64,000 nucleotides of DNA, taken from assembly GCA_905234795.1 (NCBI GenBank), contig CAJOIQ010000003.1, forward strand, positions 58,654 through 122,653, in the 5' to 3' direction. This document shows positions 9,634-20,210 of this stretch, piece by piece. The notes below the pieces were generated by a model. The model was not told where the DNA came from and ran no database searches. It saw nothing but the letters and a program-made list of their open reading frames with translations. This DNA is from an uncultured Bacteroidales bacterium (GTDB lineage Bacteria; Bacteroidota; Bacteroidia; Bacteroidales; UBA932). Position numbers and translations under genes: made by a program. Each line of letters starts with the position of its first letter. Position 1 is the first letter of the stretch.

Positions 9634-10527
9634 TTAATTTACAGTTCCACCGTGGTCGTTTTCGTCTATCTCCCAATTTCCAATGCCGATATTTACGCCT
9701 TCACTCACTTTATTAACTGTGAGATTAACCGTGTGCTTTGTATTGGAAAGAAGGGTAAGGGTTTCCTTAAGCGAGAAGGAGTAATCACCGACTTGTAACG
9801 AAACAAGTGTCTGGTCTTGAATGCTCTGGGGAGGGACTAAGGCACGATAGTGATTGGATTCTTTGTAGGGGGCGATATCAGCAGCATTGCCGACGGCGGT
9901 CACTTGACCATTCTCGAGATTCAAGGTGGCGTTCACTTTAAGATTGTTGATGGTTAGAGAAATCTCTTCCTGAGCCAGGGTTTCTTCAGTGTATCCATTT
10001 CCGGGGATGATATAGATTAAGAGATTACTCATCCTGTGAGTGGAAGAAATCTCCACGACATTGGATGTGGGGGATACATTGGTTTTACTCCCCCAAAGCA
10101 GTTCAGATGTCTTGTAACCACTTAAAGTAGACTGGTCCGTTTTTACAGTGAAGGGCAGGTTTTTTACGTCAGCCACACTGCTACTATGAGGATAGTAGCA
10201 GTAAAAACTGGCACTTGTCTCAGAGTCTCTCCAATACAAATCGGTTGCGCATTTCCATTTGCTTCCGTCAAAAGTAACAGCTACATCGTCGGCGTGATTG
10301 CCTGTCGTGGCCAGAGCGCTTCCGCTGTTGACGACATAAAGACCAACTATATCTCCGCTTTCGTATGCAGAATCCGTGGCCTTGGTGAAAGGCGCAAAGG
10401 AAATGTTGATAGGAATCTTTTCTTGAACGGGCGGGGTTGGAGGCGGTTCCGGGACCGGTCCCGGTTGTTGCTTGTTGCAAGCTACCATAAGAAGCAGTGT
10501 TGCAAGTATTGGATAAGGGTTGCGCAT
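9634..10527 (-). CDS. fimbrillin family lipoprotein
   Basis: ATG at 10527 gives lipobox MRNPYPILATLLLMVACNK; YESGDIVGLYVV, DLYWRDSETSASFYCYYPHS, TSELLWGSK. Confidence 0.75.
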   Translation of the reverse strand: MRNPYPILATLLLMVACNKQQPGPVPEPPPTPPVQEKIPINISFAPFTKATDSAYESGDIVGLYVVNSGSALATTGNHADDVAVTFDGSKWKCATDLYWRDSETSASFYCYYPHSSSVADVKNLPFTVKTDQSTLSGYKTSELLWGSKTNVSPTSNVVEISSTHRMSNLLIYIIPGNGYTEETLAQEEISLTINNLKVNATLNLENGQVTAVGNAADIAPYKESNHYRALVPPQSIQDQTLVSLQVGDYSFSLKETLTLLSNTKHTVNLTVNKVSEGVNIGIGNWEIDENDHGGTVN

Positions 10528-10636
10528 ATCTAATCGTATTAAGTTCCAGCGTTTGAAAACAAAGATACAAAAGGGAAAATCAAATATACGAATCAAATTT
10601 GGTTCAAATTGCCTCTTTCTCGCGCAGAAACGCAAA

Positions 10637-10729
10637 CGCCGCAGCCAGCGTTTTGGGCACTTTTTGAAGGTGGCGAGGTAAACGAATGCACCGCAACCAG
10701 CATTTTCCCCTTTTTTGCTGGCTGCGGCG
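10637..10729. repeat. intergenic palindromic cluster
   Basis: 13-bp perfect inverted repeat cgccgcagccagc (10637-10649) / gctggctgcggcg (10717-10729), plus a degenerate direct copy ccgcaaccagca at about 10691-10702. Confidence 0.75.
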
Positions 10730-10758
10730 TATAAATCATTATGATGCGTGTTACATAA

Positions 10759-11394
10759 TCAGATTACAATATCCTCCATTCGGCAGGAAAGGGCCTGGCA
10801 TAGACGCATTACCGTTTGTGCTCCGGCATTGCCCAGTGACCGCTTGCCTTGTTCGTAAGAGCGTATGACCCGAAGAGGAATGCCGGACAGGCGGGCCAAT
10901 TCCTCCTGAGTCATGCCGATGAGATTTCTCTGCCTTTTGAGTGCATTTTCGTTGGCGTCGTGCTCCTGAATGATGTTCTGGATGTAGTCTACGGTTTTGG
11001 AGATGTCGGCTTCGTGGAAGGGATGGAACAAGTTGCAGATTCTTTCCGCGCCTACACCTTTTTGCCTCAGTGTTCCAAAATCCAGGTTCAGATACCATGA
11101 GATGTAGGCAAGAGTCCAGCCGGTCCAGTATTCGGGGCTGCTTACACATATCAGCGGCTCTTTTTCCGGCATGGGCGCTCCGGTCCTTTCGGCCACCAGG
11201 AGGGCGAGTTCCGTTCCGGACAGTCCGATGAATTTGGGATAAGCAAGGAAAATGAAGTGCGCAATTCCGCTGGAGAGAAAACGGGCATAGAAATCCGCCA
11301 GATTCTCTCCGCAGATATTAATGGCATAGTCCAGCATGGCGCCCAGTTCTCTTTGGACGTCATCAACATAATAATCAGGGTATGCGTGGGTCAT
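10759..11394 (-). CDS. XRE-family HTH protein, putative antitoxin
   Basis: C-terminal HTH LIGMTQEELARLSGIPLRVIRSYEQGKRSL; overlaps the upstream gene by 20 bp. Confidence 0.65.
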   Translation of the reverse strand: MTHAYPDYYVDDVQRELGAMLDYAINICGENLADFYARFLSSGIAHFIFLAYPKFIGLSGTELALLVAERTGAPMPEKEPLICVSSPEYWTGWTLAYISWYLNLDFGTLRQKGVGAERICNLFHPFHEADISKTVDYIQNIIQEHDANENALKRQRNLIGMTQEELARLSGIPLRVIRSYEQGKRSLGNAGAQTVMRLCQALSCRMEDIVI

Positions 11395-12043
11395 TATTGC
11401 GCCAGTTCTCTTTTATGATGTCGTACATATGGATCCCTGTCATGGGGGCCTCTTCCTGGATCCTGAGATAATCTTCTTTGGCCTTTCTGTCTCTGGCCAC
11501 TCTCTTCGGATGATAAGTGGAACCGGGCACGATATAGGACATCTCTTTCTCAATTGCATCAAAAGCCAGTTGACTCTTCAGGACCACTTGCGTGCCCAGC
11601 CATCCCAGTTTCATTGCCCGGTTCAGCTGCTCCAGTGTAATGATGTTAAGGAGGAAGTCCTTCGCAAAGGAGAAATAGGAATCATCGGCCCTGTAACCTA
11701 TCATTACATCGTATTTTTTGTAATCAGGAAGAAAATGTTCCCACAAGAAACGTTTCCCTTGCATCACCACCGGGTAGGATTTGTCAAACACCCTGTTTTC
11801 CAGAAGGATGGCCAGCCAGTTGAGGATGTTGTAGGGTTTTTTGCTCAAATCCAGGCAACTAAGGCCTTCCATGTTCAAACGATACTGGTTGGCAAAGCCA
11901 TCCCTTTCCTCCGGGCAAGCCCACTCCTTGGCCATTTCCAGGTCCCGTGTACAGTAAAACCCCGGTCCATAGTCGTTATGTACCTTTCCTTCCCCATACA
12001 TGGGTACAGTTACCAGTTGCGGTGATCCGTGATAGACAATCAT
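11375..12043 (-). CDS. DUF3990-like putative ADP-ribosyltransferase-fold toxin
   Basis: MIVYHGSPQLVTVP...DYGPGFYCTRDLEMAKEWA resembles DUF3990; adjacent HTH gene. Confidence 0.55.
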   Translation of the reverse strand: MIVYHGSPQLVTVPMYGEGKVHNDYGPGFYCTRDLEMAKEWACPEERDGFANQYRLNMEGLSCLDLSKKPYNILNWLAILLENRVFDKSYPVVMQGKRFLWEHFLPDYKKYDVMIGYRADDSYFSFAKDFLLNIITLEQLNRAMKLGWLGTQVVLKSQLAFDAIEKEMSYIVPGSTYHPKRVARDRKAKEDYLRIQEEAPMTGIHMYDIIKENWRNNDPRIP

Positions 12044-12103
12044 AGGTAACACTTTAGTGTCACCACAAAGATAGGGAAAGATTATTGAACTATCAAATTG
12101 GGT

Positions 12104-14710
12104 TCAGATAACCTCTATATCTCCCGCCGGAATCCAGCCCTGGCGGCCGTCGCCCAGCTCGATGTTGGTGTAGGAGCCCACGTTGTCCAGGATCTTGACG
12201 CGGGTGCCTTCGTGCAGGATGAAAAGGTCCTTGGCGCTTTCGGCCGAGGGGGAGCTCTTCACGCTGGACACGGGCCGCATCACGATGGCGCGGTCCTGCG
12301 CAAGGGCCTCCTGGCGCTGCCACTGGGCAAAGTCCCAGCCCAGGAAGGCGAGGACAAGGCAGGCGATGCCCACGAAGAAGCCCACGCGGCGACGGCCGGC
12401 GGTGCTGCCCAGCAGGAACAGCAGCGCCATGGCAATGGCAGCAGCCAGAAACACCAGGCACAGCACGGCCCAGGTATTGGACGGCAGCAGGTAGCACAGG
12501 GCATGGCCCCACTGCTCGAAGAAAATCTCCGGAACCTCGTCAATGCGGTCCTGTGTAAGGCTGCGGGCATAGTCCAGGTTGTGGCGGATATCGGCATCGG
12601 AAGGGTCCAGCTTGATGGCGCGTTCGTACCAGAGGATGGACTGGGCAATCTCGCCGGTCTTGAAATAAGCGTTGCCCAGGTTGTAATACAGCTCCTTGGA
12701 CACAAGGCCGGCGCTTCGGATTTCTTCCCAGTCCTGCAGGGCCGATGCAAAGTCTCCTTCCGTATAGGCGGCCACGCCGGCTTTCCAGAGGGAATCGGGA
12801 TAGGATTCGGCCGCGCGAGCCTGGCTCAGCGGCAGGGTAAGCAGCAGCAAAATGGCCAGTACAGGAGCCTTGGAGGCGGGTTTTTTCATAGAGGAATCAA
12901 TGGCGGTAATGGTGGAGACGGCTTTTTCGTAATGGGCGTTCATGGCCTCGTGGCCGCTGTCGGGGGAGTAGCGGGCATACTCGCAGGCATCCAGGAGCTC
13001 CGTAAAGTCCCTGGCCGTAGCTTCGGGTACGCCTCCTCCAATGAGCGAGGCCTCGATGTTCTCCTTGTTCTGGTCGGCCATGTCCATGGCCAGTTTGTCT
13101 CCCACAAAGCCGATGAGCGAGCGGTGCAGCTCCTCATAGAAGGCCGTGTAGAGGTTCTTGTCCAGGAAGTCCTTGGCCTGGGCCAGGCGTTTAAGGGCCT
13201 GCCGGGTGGCCTTGCGGTTGCGGGAACCGGCCACATCGGCCCTTCTTGCCGCCACCTTGCGGAAGCCCAGCCAGATGCCGGCTCCCAGGGCCAGGAGCAG
13301 CAGGATGCACACAAACCAGCCGGTGGAATAGACGAAGAAGCCTTCCCCGTCTCCCAGCGAGGTCTTGGTGCGGATGAAGCGGATATCCTCTCCCAGGTTT
13401 TTCACCCCCTTGCGGTCCACTACCAGGGTGGAGCCCTGGTCCTGTGCGCCGGAAGTGGCGGAGGCGGAGCGGGCCACGGCCAGCGGCATCACGCCCGTGG
13501 AAGCGGTGTGGTATTTCCGCTGCTTGACGTCGTAGAAACTGTACTGCACGGGGCCAATCTCAAACTGGCCCGGGCTGCGCGGAATGAAGGGGTATTCGAA
13601 GGTCTTGGAACCGGAGGTACCGCTTTTGTCGGTGTTTACGGTAGTCTTCACATCATAGACCTCGAAGTCCGGCGGGAACTTGATTTTGGGGGCTTCCAGC
13701 AGGGCGATGTTGCCCTTGCCAGAGATGGTCACCAGCAAGGAAGCGGCGTCGTGCGTCTTGAGGGAATCCTTGCTCAGGCGGGCGTTTACGCTGAACTGTC
13801 CCACGCCGCCCTCAAAGGAAGACGGGGCTCCGGCGGGCAGGGCCTGCACATGCAGGGTGGCTGCCTTGGTACTCACCCGCTGGCGAATGGTGGTATAGTC
13901 GCTGCCGAAGAAGTCGTCGAAGATGGAACCCGAGGAGGAGCGGCGCTGCTGGACGTTCACCAGGCACACTACCTCGGCGGGATCGATGGTCTGGTCTCCG
14001 TTCTTCTGGGGGATGAGCACCCACTTGCGCAGGACGGCGCTGTTGTACATGGTGCCGTTCACCTGCTCCCGTTGGAATTCAATATTGGAGGGCGTGTCCA
14101 CTTCCTGGCTCCAGAAACCGTTGAATGAAGGGAAACGGGCGTTTTCGAATCCCACCAGATTGGCCCGGTGGTAGATCTTGAGCGTAGCTGTGACGGGCTC
14201 TCCCAGCACCACGGAATTGCGGCTGAGGGTGAGCCGCATGAAGATATCTGATTCTCCGGTGGAGGAAGACGGCTCGGCGCTTTCCCGGCGGTTCTGGGTG
14301 TCATCGGCCTGCTGGCTTTGTCCGCTGCCTCCGGTCACTACCTGGATGCTCACGGGCTTGGACTGGATGGTGTTGCCCCTTATCTTGGCGGTGGCGCTGC
14401 GGATGGTAGCCGTGCCGGTGGTTTTGGCCTGCAGGATGTAGGTGTAGGAAGTCTGTGAGCTGCGCGTGGTTTTACCGTTGACCATCTGGATGCTGGTGGA
14501 CGTGCCCTTCTGCGGGCCCCACACCAGGTTGAAGTCTTCTCCGGGTTCCCACTCGAATTCCGACGGTCCGTGCTCTCCTTCCACCACGAACACTACGTTG
14601 AAGCGCTCGTTCACTTCCACAATGTTGTGCACTTCTACGCGAATGGTGGACTGAGCCCATGCGGTGAGACTCAGTACGGCTGCCAATATACTCACAAACA
14701 GTCTTTTCAT
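12104..14710 (-). CDS. batD: BatD-like aerotolerance protein fused to BatE-like TPR/SH3 region
   Basis: Signal peptide, BatD-type beta domains, TM, then a second signal-like segment, TPR (ELYYNLGNAYFKTGEIAQSILWYERAIKLDPSDADI), TM segments, SH3b-like C-terminus; in bat operon. Confidence 0.8.
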   Translation of the reverse strand: MKRLFVSILAAVLSLTAWAQSTIRVEVHNIVEVNERFNVVFVVEGEHGPSEFEWEPGEDFNLVWGPQKGTSTSIQMVNGKTTRSSQTSYTYILQAKTTGTATIRSATAKIRGNTIQSKPVSIQVVTGGSGQSQQADDTQNRRESAEPSSSTGESDIFMRLTLSRNSVVLGEPVTATLKIYHRANLVGFENARFPSFNGFWSQEVDTPSNIEFQREQVNGTMYNSAVLRKWVLIPQKNGDQTIDPAEVVCLVNVQQRRSSSGSIFDDFFGSDYTTIRQRVSTKAATLHVQALPAGAPSSFEGGVGQFSVNARLSKDSLKTHDAASLLVTISGKGNIALLEAPKIKFPPDFEVYDVKTTVNTDKSGTSGSKTFEYPFIPRSPGQFEIGPVQYSFYDVKQRKYHTASTGVMPLAVARSASATSGAQDQGSTLVVDRKGVKNLGEDIRFIRTKTSLGDGEGFFVYSTGWFVCILLLLALGAGIWLGFRKVAARRADVAGSRNRKATRQALKRLAQAKDFLDKNLYTAFYEELHRSLIGFVGDKLAMDMADQNKENIEASLIGGGVPEATARDFTELLDACEYARYSPDSGHEAMNAHYEKAVSTITAIDSSMKKPASKAPVLAILLLLTLPLSQARAAESYPDSLWKAGVAAYTEGDFASALQDWEEIRSAGLVSKELYYNLGNAYFKTGEIAQSILWYERAIKLDPSDADIRHNLDYARSLTQDRIDEVPEIFFEQWGHALCYLLPSNTWAVLCLVFLAAAIAMALLFLLGSTAGRRRVGFFVGIACLVLAFLGWDFAQWQRQEALAQDRAIVMRPVSSVKSSPSAESAKDLFILHEGTRVKILDNVGSYTNIELGDGRQGWIPAGDIEVI

Positions 14711-14711
14711 A

Positions 14712-15404
14712 CTACCAATTCTTTTCCTTCTGACGGGATTTCAGGGCCTGGGCCTTTTTCTCGTCCACTTTTTCCTGCGTCTGTTTTTCCTTGTCCTGGA
14801 TGGCCTGCAGCAGTTGCTGTGCCTGCTGGGGGTTCAGCTCCGGCTGCTGTTGCTGCTGTTGTTGTTGCTGGTCCTGATTCTGGTCCTGGTTTTGATCTTG
14901 ATTCTGGTCCTGCTGCTGATCCTGATCCTGGTTTTGCTGCTGGTCCTGGTTCTGATTCTGATCTTGATCCTGGTTCTGCTGTTGCTCCATGAGCTTGTTG
15001 CGGGCATAGATGTAGTTTTCCTTGGCATCCATGTCGCCGGGATTGCGGCGCAGGCTTTCCTTGAACATGTTCACCGCGGTCTGCCAGTCCTGTTGGGCCA
15101 TGGCTACGTCTCCGCGGTTGTAGTAATAGTCGGCCGCAAAGGTCTCCTCCCCGGCCGTGAGCTGGGAGGCGTCCAACTGTTTGGCAGCCTCGTCATAATT
15201 CTCCTGCCGGTACAGGTTGCCCGCCAGATTGTAATGGGCGGCCACGGAGGAAGTGTCCTGCATCAGGGCCTTGCGGTAGCTGATGTCGGCCTGGGCATAT
15301 TCCCCTTTCTTGAATTGCCGATTGCCACGCCTGAGATCGGCCTTTTGGGCAAAGGCGGATCCCGAAAGGCAAAGGACCATTACTATGCAGATGAACTTTC
15401 TCAT
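14712..15404 (-). CDS. batC: BatC-like TPR protein with Gln/Asp/Asn-rich tract
   Basis: TPR motifs and QNQDQDQNQNQDQQQ... tract; position in bat operon. Confidence 0.75.
   Translation of the reverse strand: MRKFICIVMVLCLSGSAFAQKADLRRGNRQFKKGEYAQADISYRKALMQDTSSVAAHYNLAGNLYRQENYDEAAKQLDASQLTAGEETFAADYYYNRGDVAMAQQDWQTAVNMFKESLRRNPGDMDAKENYIYARNKLMEQQQNQDQDQNQNQDQQQNQDQDQQQDQNQDQNQDQNQDQQQQQQQQQPELNPQQAQQLLQAIQDKEKQTQEKVDEKKAQALKSRQKEKNW
14820..14990. repeat. low-complexity hexanucleotide-like repeat coding Q/N/D tract of BatC
   Basis: Tandem tggtcctgattctggtcctggttttgatc... in coding sequence. Confidence 0.8.
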
Positions 15405-16405
15405 ACCTCAAACAGTTTCCGGCGCGGTTTGCGCTCTCCCACAAGCATTTCCAGTACAAACAGCACCAGGGCTACGGCAAAGAAGTACATATACTGCTCG
15501 TCGTACTCCTCGAACACGATGCTGCCAAATTCTTCATCTTCCATGGCACGGATGTCCTGGATGATGGGATTGAGGCCGAATTCCTCCCCGCCGGCATGGA
15601 TGTAGGCTCCGCCGCCGGCCTGGGCCACTTTCCTCAGGGTTTCCTCGTCCAGACGCGTGACCACGATGTTGCCCTCCTTGTCCTTAAGGAGTTCCCCGTT
15701 CACGGGGATGGGCTGACCTTCGGCCGATCCTACGCCGATGGTATACACCTTGATCCCCAGCTCGGCCGCCTGCTTGGCCGCCGCAACAGGGTCGTCCTCG
15801 TGATTCTCTCCGTCGGAGATGACCACAATCACGCGGCTCTTTTCACTCTGGGCGCTGAAGCTCTTGATGCTCAGGCGGATAGCATCCCCGATAGCCGTTC
15901 CCTGAACAGGAATGGAACCGGTGTCTATGCTGCCCAGGAACATCTTGGCGCTCACATAGTCAGTTGTCACCGGCAGCTGCACGAAGGAGGTGCCGGCAAA
16001 GATGATCAGGCCGATGCGGTCCTCCTGCAGCCGTTCTGTGAGCCGGGCGATGGAGAGCTTGGCGCGCTCCAGACGGTTGGGGGAGTAATCCTGCGCCAGC
16101 ATGGAGTTGGAAACGTCCAGGGCCACGATGATTTCGGCTCCCTTGGTGGTGCGCTCGGCCAGCTTGGCGCCGGTGCGCGGACGGGCCAGACCCAGCACGA
16201 AGAGGGCAAAACCCAGGGAGAAGAGCACGGCTTTCACCCAGCCCTTGGAACGGGACCAGGACGGCATGAGGGCTTCTACCAGGGAGGGGTCTCCGTAGGC
16301 TTTCACCCGCCTTGCCCGGAAATACCGCATAAGACCGTATCCCAGCAGGAATACGGGTACCAGCAACAGTAGGTACAGGAATCGGGAATTAGCGAACATC
16401 AGCAT
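15401..16405 (-). CDS. batB: BatB, VWA-domain membrane protein
   Basis: VWA motif IIVALDVSNSMLAQDYSPNRL; internal start at 16405 preferred. Confidence 0.85.
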   Translation of the reverse strand: MLMFANSRFLYLLLLVPVFLLGYGLMRYFRARRVKAYGDPSLVEALMPSWSRSKGWVKAVLFSLGFALFVLGLARPRTGAKLAERTTKGAEIIVALDVSNSMLAQDYSPNRLERAKLSIARLTERLQEDRIGLIIFAGTSFVQLPVTTDYVSAKMFLGSIDTGSIPVQGTAIGDAIRLSIKSFSAQSEKSRVIVVISDGENHEDDPVAAAKQAAELGIKVYTIGVGSAEGQPIPVNGELLKDKEGNIVVTRLDEETLRKVAQAGGGAYIHAGGEEFGLNPIIQDIRAMEDEEFGSIVFEEYDEQYMYFFAVALVLFVLEMLVGERKPRRKLFEV

Positions 16406-17388
16406 GACGGCATCCTCCTCAAAATGGCGGCGACCAGCACTTCCAGCAGCAGGCAAATGAGGGCTGCGATGGCGTAGTTGCCATATAAATCCTTATAAAC
16501 GGGGAAGGAGTCCACGCTGGTGCGGGTCTTTTCCATCTGGCCGATTTCGGCGTAAATCTCGCTGAGCTTGGTGTTGTCGGTGGCGCGGAAATAGCGTCCT
16601 CCGGTGCCGTCGGCAATGCTTTTGAGCAGGGCTTCGTCAATCTCTACAGGAATGTTCCTGAGCTCGATGCCCCAGGGCGTCTGCACAGGATACGGGGCCT
16701 GTCCGCTTGCGCCCACGCCGATGGTGTAAACCCTTATTCCGTAGGTCTTGGCTATCTCCGTGGCCATGGCGGGGTCAATCTCTCCCATGTTGTTCACACC
16801 GTCGGTGAGCAGGATTACCACCCGGCTCTTGGCGTCGGAGTCTTTCATGCGGGCTACGGCGGTTGCAAGGCCGTTGCCGATGGCGGTACCGTCCTCGATG
16901 AGGTCGGTCTGCACGTCCTTCATCAGGTTGATGAGGGTGGCGCGGTCCGTGGTAAGCGGGCACTGCGTATAGCTCTCTCCGGCAAACACCACGATCCCCA
17001 TGCGGTCACTGGGCCGCTGGGCGATGAATTCGATGGCGATGTCCTTGGCGGCGCTCAGACGGTCCGGGGTGAAGTCCCGGGCCAGCATGGAAGTGGAGAC
17101 GTCCATGGCAAAGATGATGTCGATGCCCTCGGTGTCCACTTTCTCTACCAGGGAGGAAGACCGCGGCCGGGCGATGGCCACGATGATGAGGCCCAGCGCT
17201 GCGATGCGCAGCACAAAGGGCAGATGGCGCAGGATCTCGAAGACCGACCTTCCGCCGGCTTTCCAGGCGTCCAGGGCCGATACCCGCATGTGTGCCCGCC
17301 GGTCCTTGAGCTCTACCCACAGGTAACGCAGGATGAGCAGCACCGGAATGACCAGCAGCCAGAGGAGATATGGATATTCAAAGTACAT
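16399..17388 (-). CDS. batA: BatA, VWA-domain membrane protein
   Basis: IIFAMDVSTSMLARDFTPDRLSAAK, VVILLTDGVNNMG. Confidence 0.85.
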   Translation of the reverse strand: MYFEYPYLLWLLVIPVLLILRYLWVELKDRRAHMRVSALDAWKAGGRSVFEILRHLPFVLRIAALGLIIVAIARPRSSSLVEKVDTEGIDIIFAMDVSTSMLARDFTPDRLSAAKDIAIEFIAQRPSDRMGIVVFAGESYTQCPLTTDRATLINLMKDVQTDLIEDGTAIGNGLATAVARMKDSDAKSRVVILLTDGVNNMGEIDPAMATEIAKTYGIRVYTIGVGASGQAPYPVQTPWGIELRNIPVEIDEALLKSIADGTGGRYFRATDNTKLSEIYAEIGQMEKTRTSVDSFPVYKDLYGNYAIAALICLLLEVLVAAILRRMPSC

Positions 17389-17390
17389 GG

Positions 17391-18320
17391 TTAACTCTCC
17401 TCCTTATTCTCCTGTTCCAGTTCGGCCTGGTATGTCTCCGTCACAAAACGCACGGCCTGGGGCAGTACGGTGGCGTTTTCTTCGTCGGACGCGGTGAACT
17501 TGGCAAACTTCACAAAGTCGGCCCGTTCAAAGAGGTCCTTCATTTCCTGATACAGTTCCACGGGGACATCGGTGCCTTTGAGACCGTCGAAAATCTCGGC
17601 GGTGGTCATTTCCATGGCTCCCACGCCGTAGCGGGCCACGATGTATTCCCGCAGGGCGTCGGTGACGCCGGAATAGAAAGCCTTCTGTTTCTCCGGCTTC
17701 CAGAAGCTGTCCCCGCGGAATTTGTCCAGCTTGCGCAGGGCTTTGATGTGGGCGGGCTCGGCCTTCTCGGCTTCTTCGGCCTTCTTTCTCCTGCCGATGA
17801 GCCAGGTGACCAGCCAGTAAAGCAGGCCGATGACGGCCAGCGCTCCCGCCACCCAGGGGAAGATTTCCTTAAAGGTATAGGGGAACTTCACCTGCGGCTT
17901 GATGTCGTGGGGCTGGAAGCTTTCCATATCGATGGAAGGCTCTGTTACCTGCAGCGGTTCCGGGGCATGGAATATCAGGGTGTCCTGCCCCACCAGCACG
18001 GGGATATCGGGTAATTCATAGGTGCCGCCCATGAAGGCGGTCATCACCAGGGAACCGGTAATGTTGTACCGCGCGGGTGTCTCCTTGCGTTTGGAAACCA
18101 GGACGGAATCCAGCTGCCAGGGGCCCAGGATTTCCAGGGGAGAATCTTTCTCCAGCTTGAATTCCGGCAGGGCCAGGGGAGTGCCCTCGGTGATATCCGT
18201 GAGTTCTATGCCATAGCGAAGCTGGTCTCCCACCAGGACGGAATCCCGCGGCTGCAAGGGCTGCAGGAATGCCTGGCCGGGGTTCGCCACCAGCGCCAAT
18301 ATGAATGCTAACAACTTCAT
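17391..18320 (-). CDS. bat-operon membrane protein (hypothetical)
   Basis: ORF between BatA and DUF58; signal and TM segments. Confidence 0.65.
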   Translation of the reverse strand: MKLLAFILALVANPGQAFLQPLQPRDSVLVGDQLRYGIELTDITEGTPLALPEFKLEKDSPLEILGPWQLDSVLVSKRKETPARYNITGSLVMTAFMGGTYELPDIPVLVGQDTLIFHAPEPLQVTEPSIDMESFQPHDIKPQVKFPYTFKEIFPWVAGALAVIGLLYWLVTWLIGRRKKAEEAEKAEPAHIKALRKLDKFRGDSFWKPEKQKAFYSGVTDALREYIVARYGVGAMEMTTAEIFDGLKGTDVPVELYQEMKDLFERADFVKFAKFTASDEENATVLPQAVRFVTETYQAELEQENKEES

Positions 18321-19197
18321 CTTCTGTGGAATAAATCCATGAGGCCGCGGACATAGTCTTCATGGGTGGCAATGTCCACGTGGTCCACTTGATATTTGAG
18401 GAAAAGACGGTCGGCCTGGGCGGTGGAGGTTTGGAACCAGCGGGCATAGGCGTCCCGTACGCTCCTGGAACCCGTGTTGATCCAGCGGGAAGCGCCGGTC
18501 TCGGCGTCCTTGGCATGCACCAGACCCAGGTTGGGAAGGGCTTTCTCCCCGGGGTCGCTCACCCGGATGACGGACACGTCGTGGCGGCCCACTGCCACCT
18601 TGAGCGCGTCTTCGTAACGCGGGGTGCCGTCGGCCCGGACATCCAGCATGTCGCTGAGCACGAATGCCGTGCACTTTTTCTTGATGGCGTTGGTAAGGTA
18701 GCGCAGGGCTTCTCCTATGTCGGTCCCGTTGGCGGTGGGTTCGTATTCCAGAATTTCCCGGATGATGTGCAGGAAATGCGTGCGGCCCTTGCCGGGAGAG
18801 ATGAATTTCTCCACATGGTCGCTGAACAGGATGCAGCCCACTTTGTCGTTGTTGAGGATGGCGCTGAAGGCCAGGGTGGCGGCAATCTCGGCCAGTTGTT
18901 CGCGCCTGGTCTTTCCCTGCGTGCCGAAGAGGCCGCTGCGGGAGATGTCCACCAGCAGCACCACCGTAAGTTCACGCTCTTCCTCGAACACCTTCACGTA
19001 AGGCGCACTCATGCGGGCGGTCACATTCCAGTCCATGTTGCGCACGTCGTCCCCGTACTGATACTCCCTCACCTCGCTGAAGGCCATGCCTCGTCCCTTG
19101 AACGCGGAATGGTATTCTCCTGCGAAGATCTGGTGGCTCAGCGCCTTGGTCCGGATCTCGATCTTGCGGACTTTCTTTATGAGTTCCTCGGGTGTCA

Positions 19198-19198
<1 letters not shown>
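18317..19198 (-). CDS. DUF58 domain protein
   Basis: GEYHSAFKGRGMAFSEVREYQYGDDVRNMDWNVTARM. Confidence 0.9.
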
Positions 19199-20190
<992 letters not shown>

Positions 20191-20210
20191 ATATTTTACT
20201 ACATTTGCAT

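Noticed and set aside
12098-14128. 676-aa plus-strand ORF opposite batD
   Set aside because: Antisense shadow ORF caused by GC-rich codon usage; Gly/His/Val-rich translation with no recognisable domains, fully overlapped by a well-supported gene.
14820-14990. Regular repeat that could suggest a CRISPR array
   Set aside because: Short periodic codon repeat inside BatC without spacers of constant length; no cas genes.
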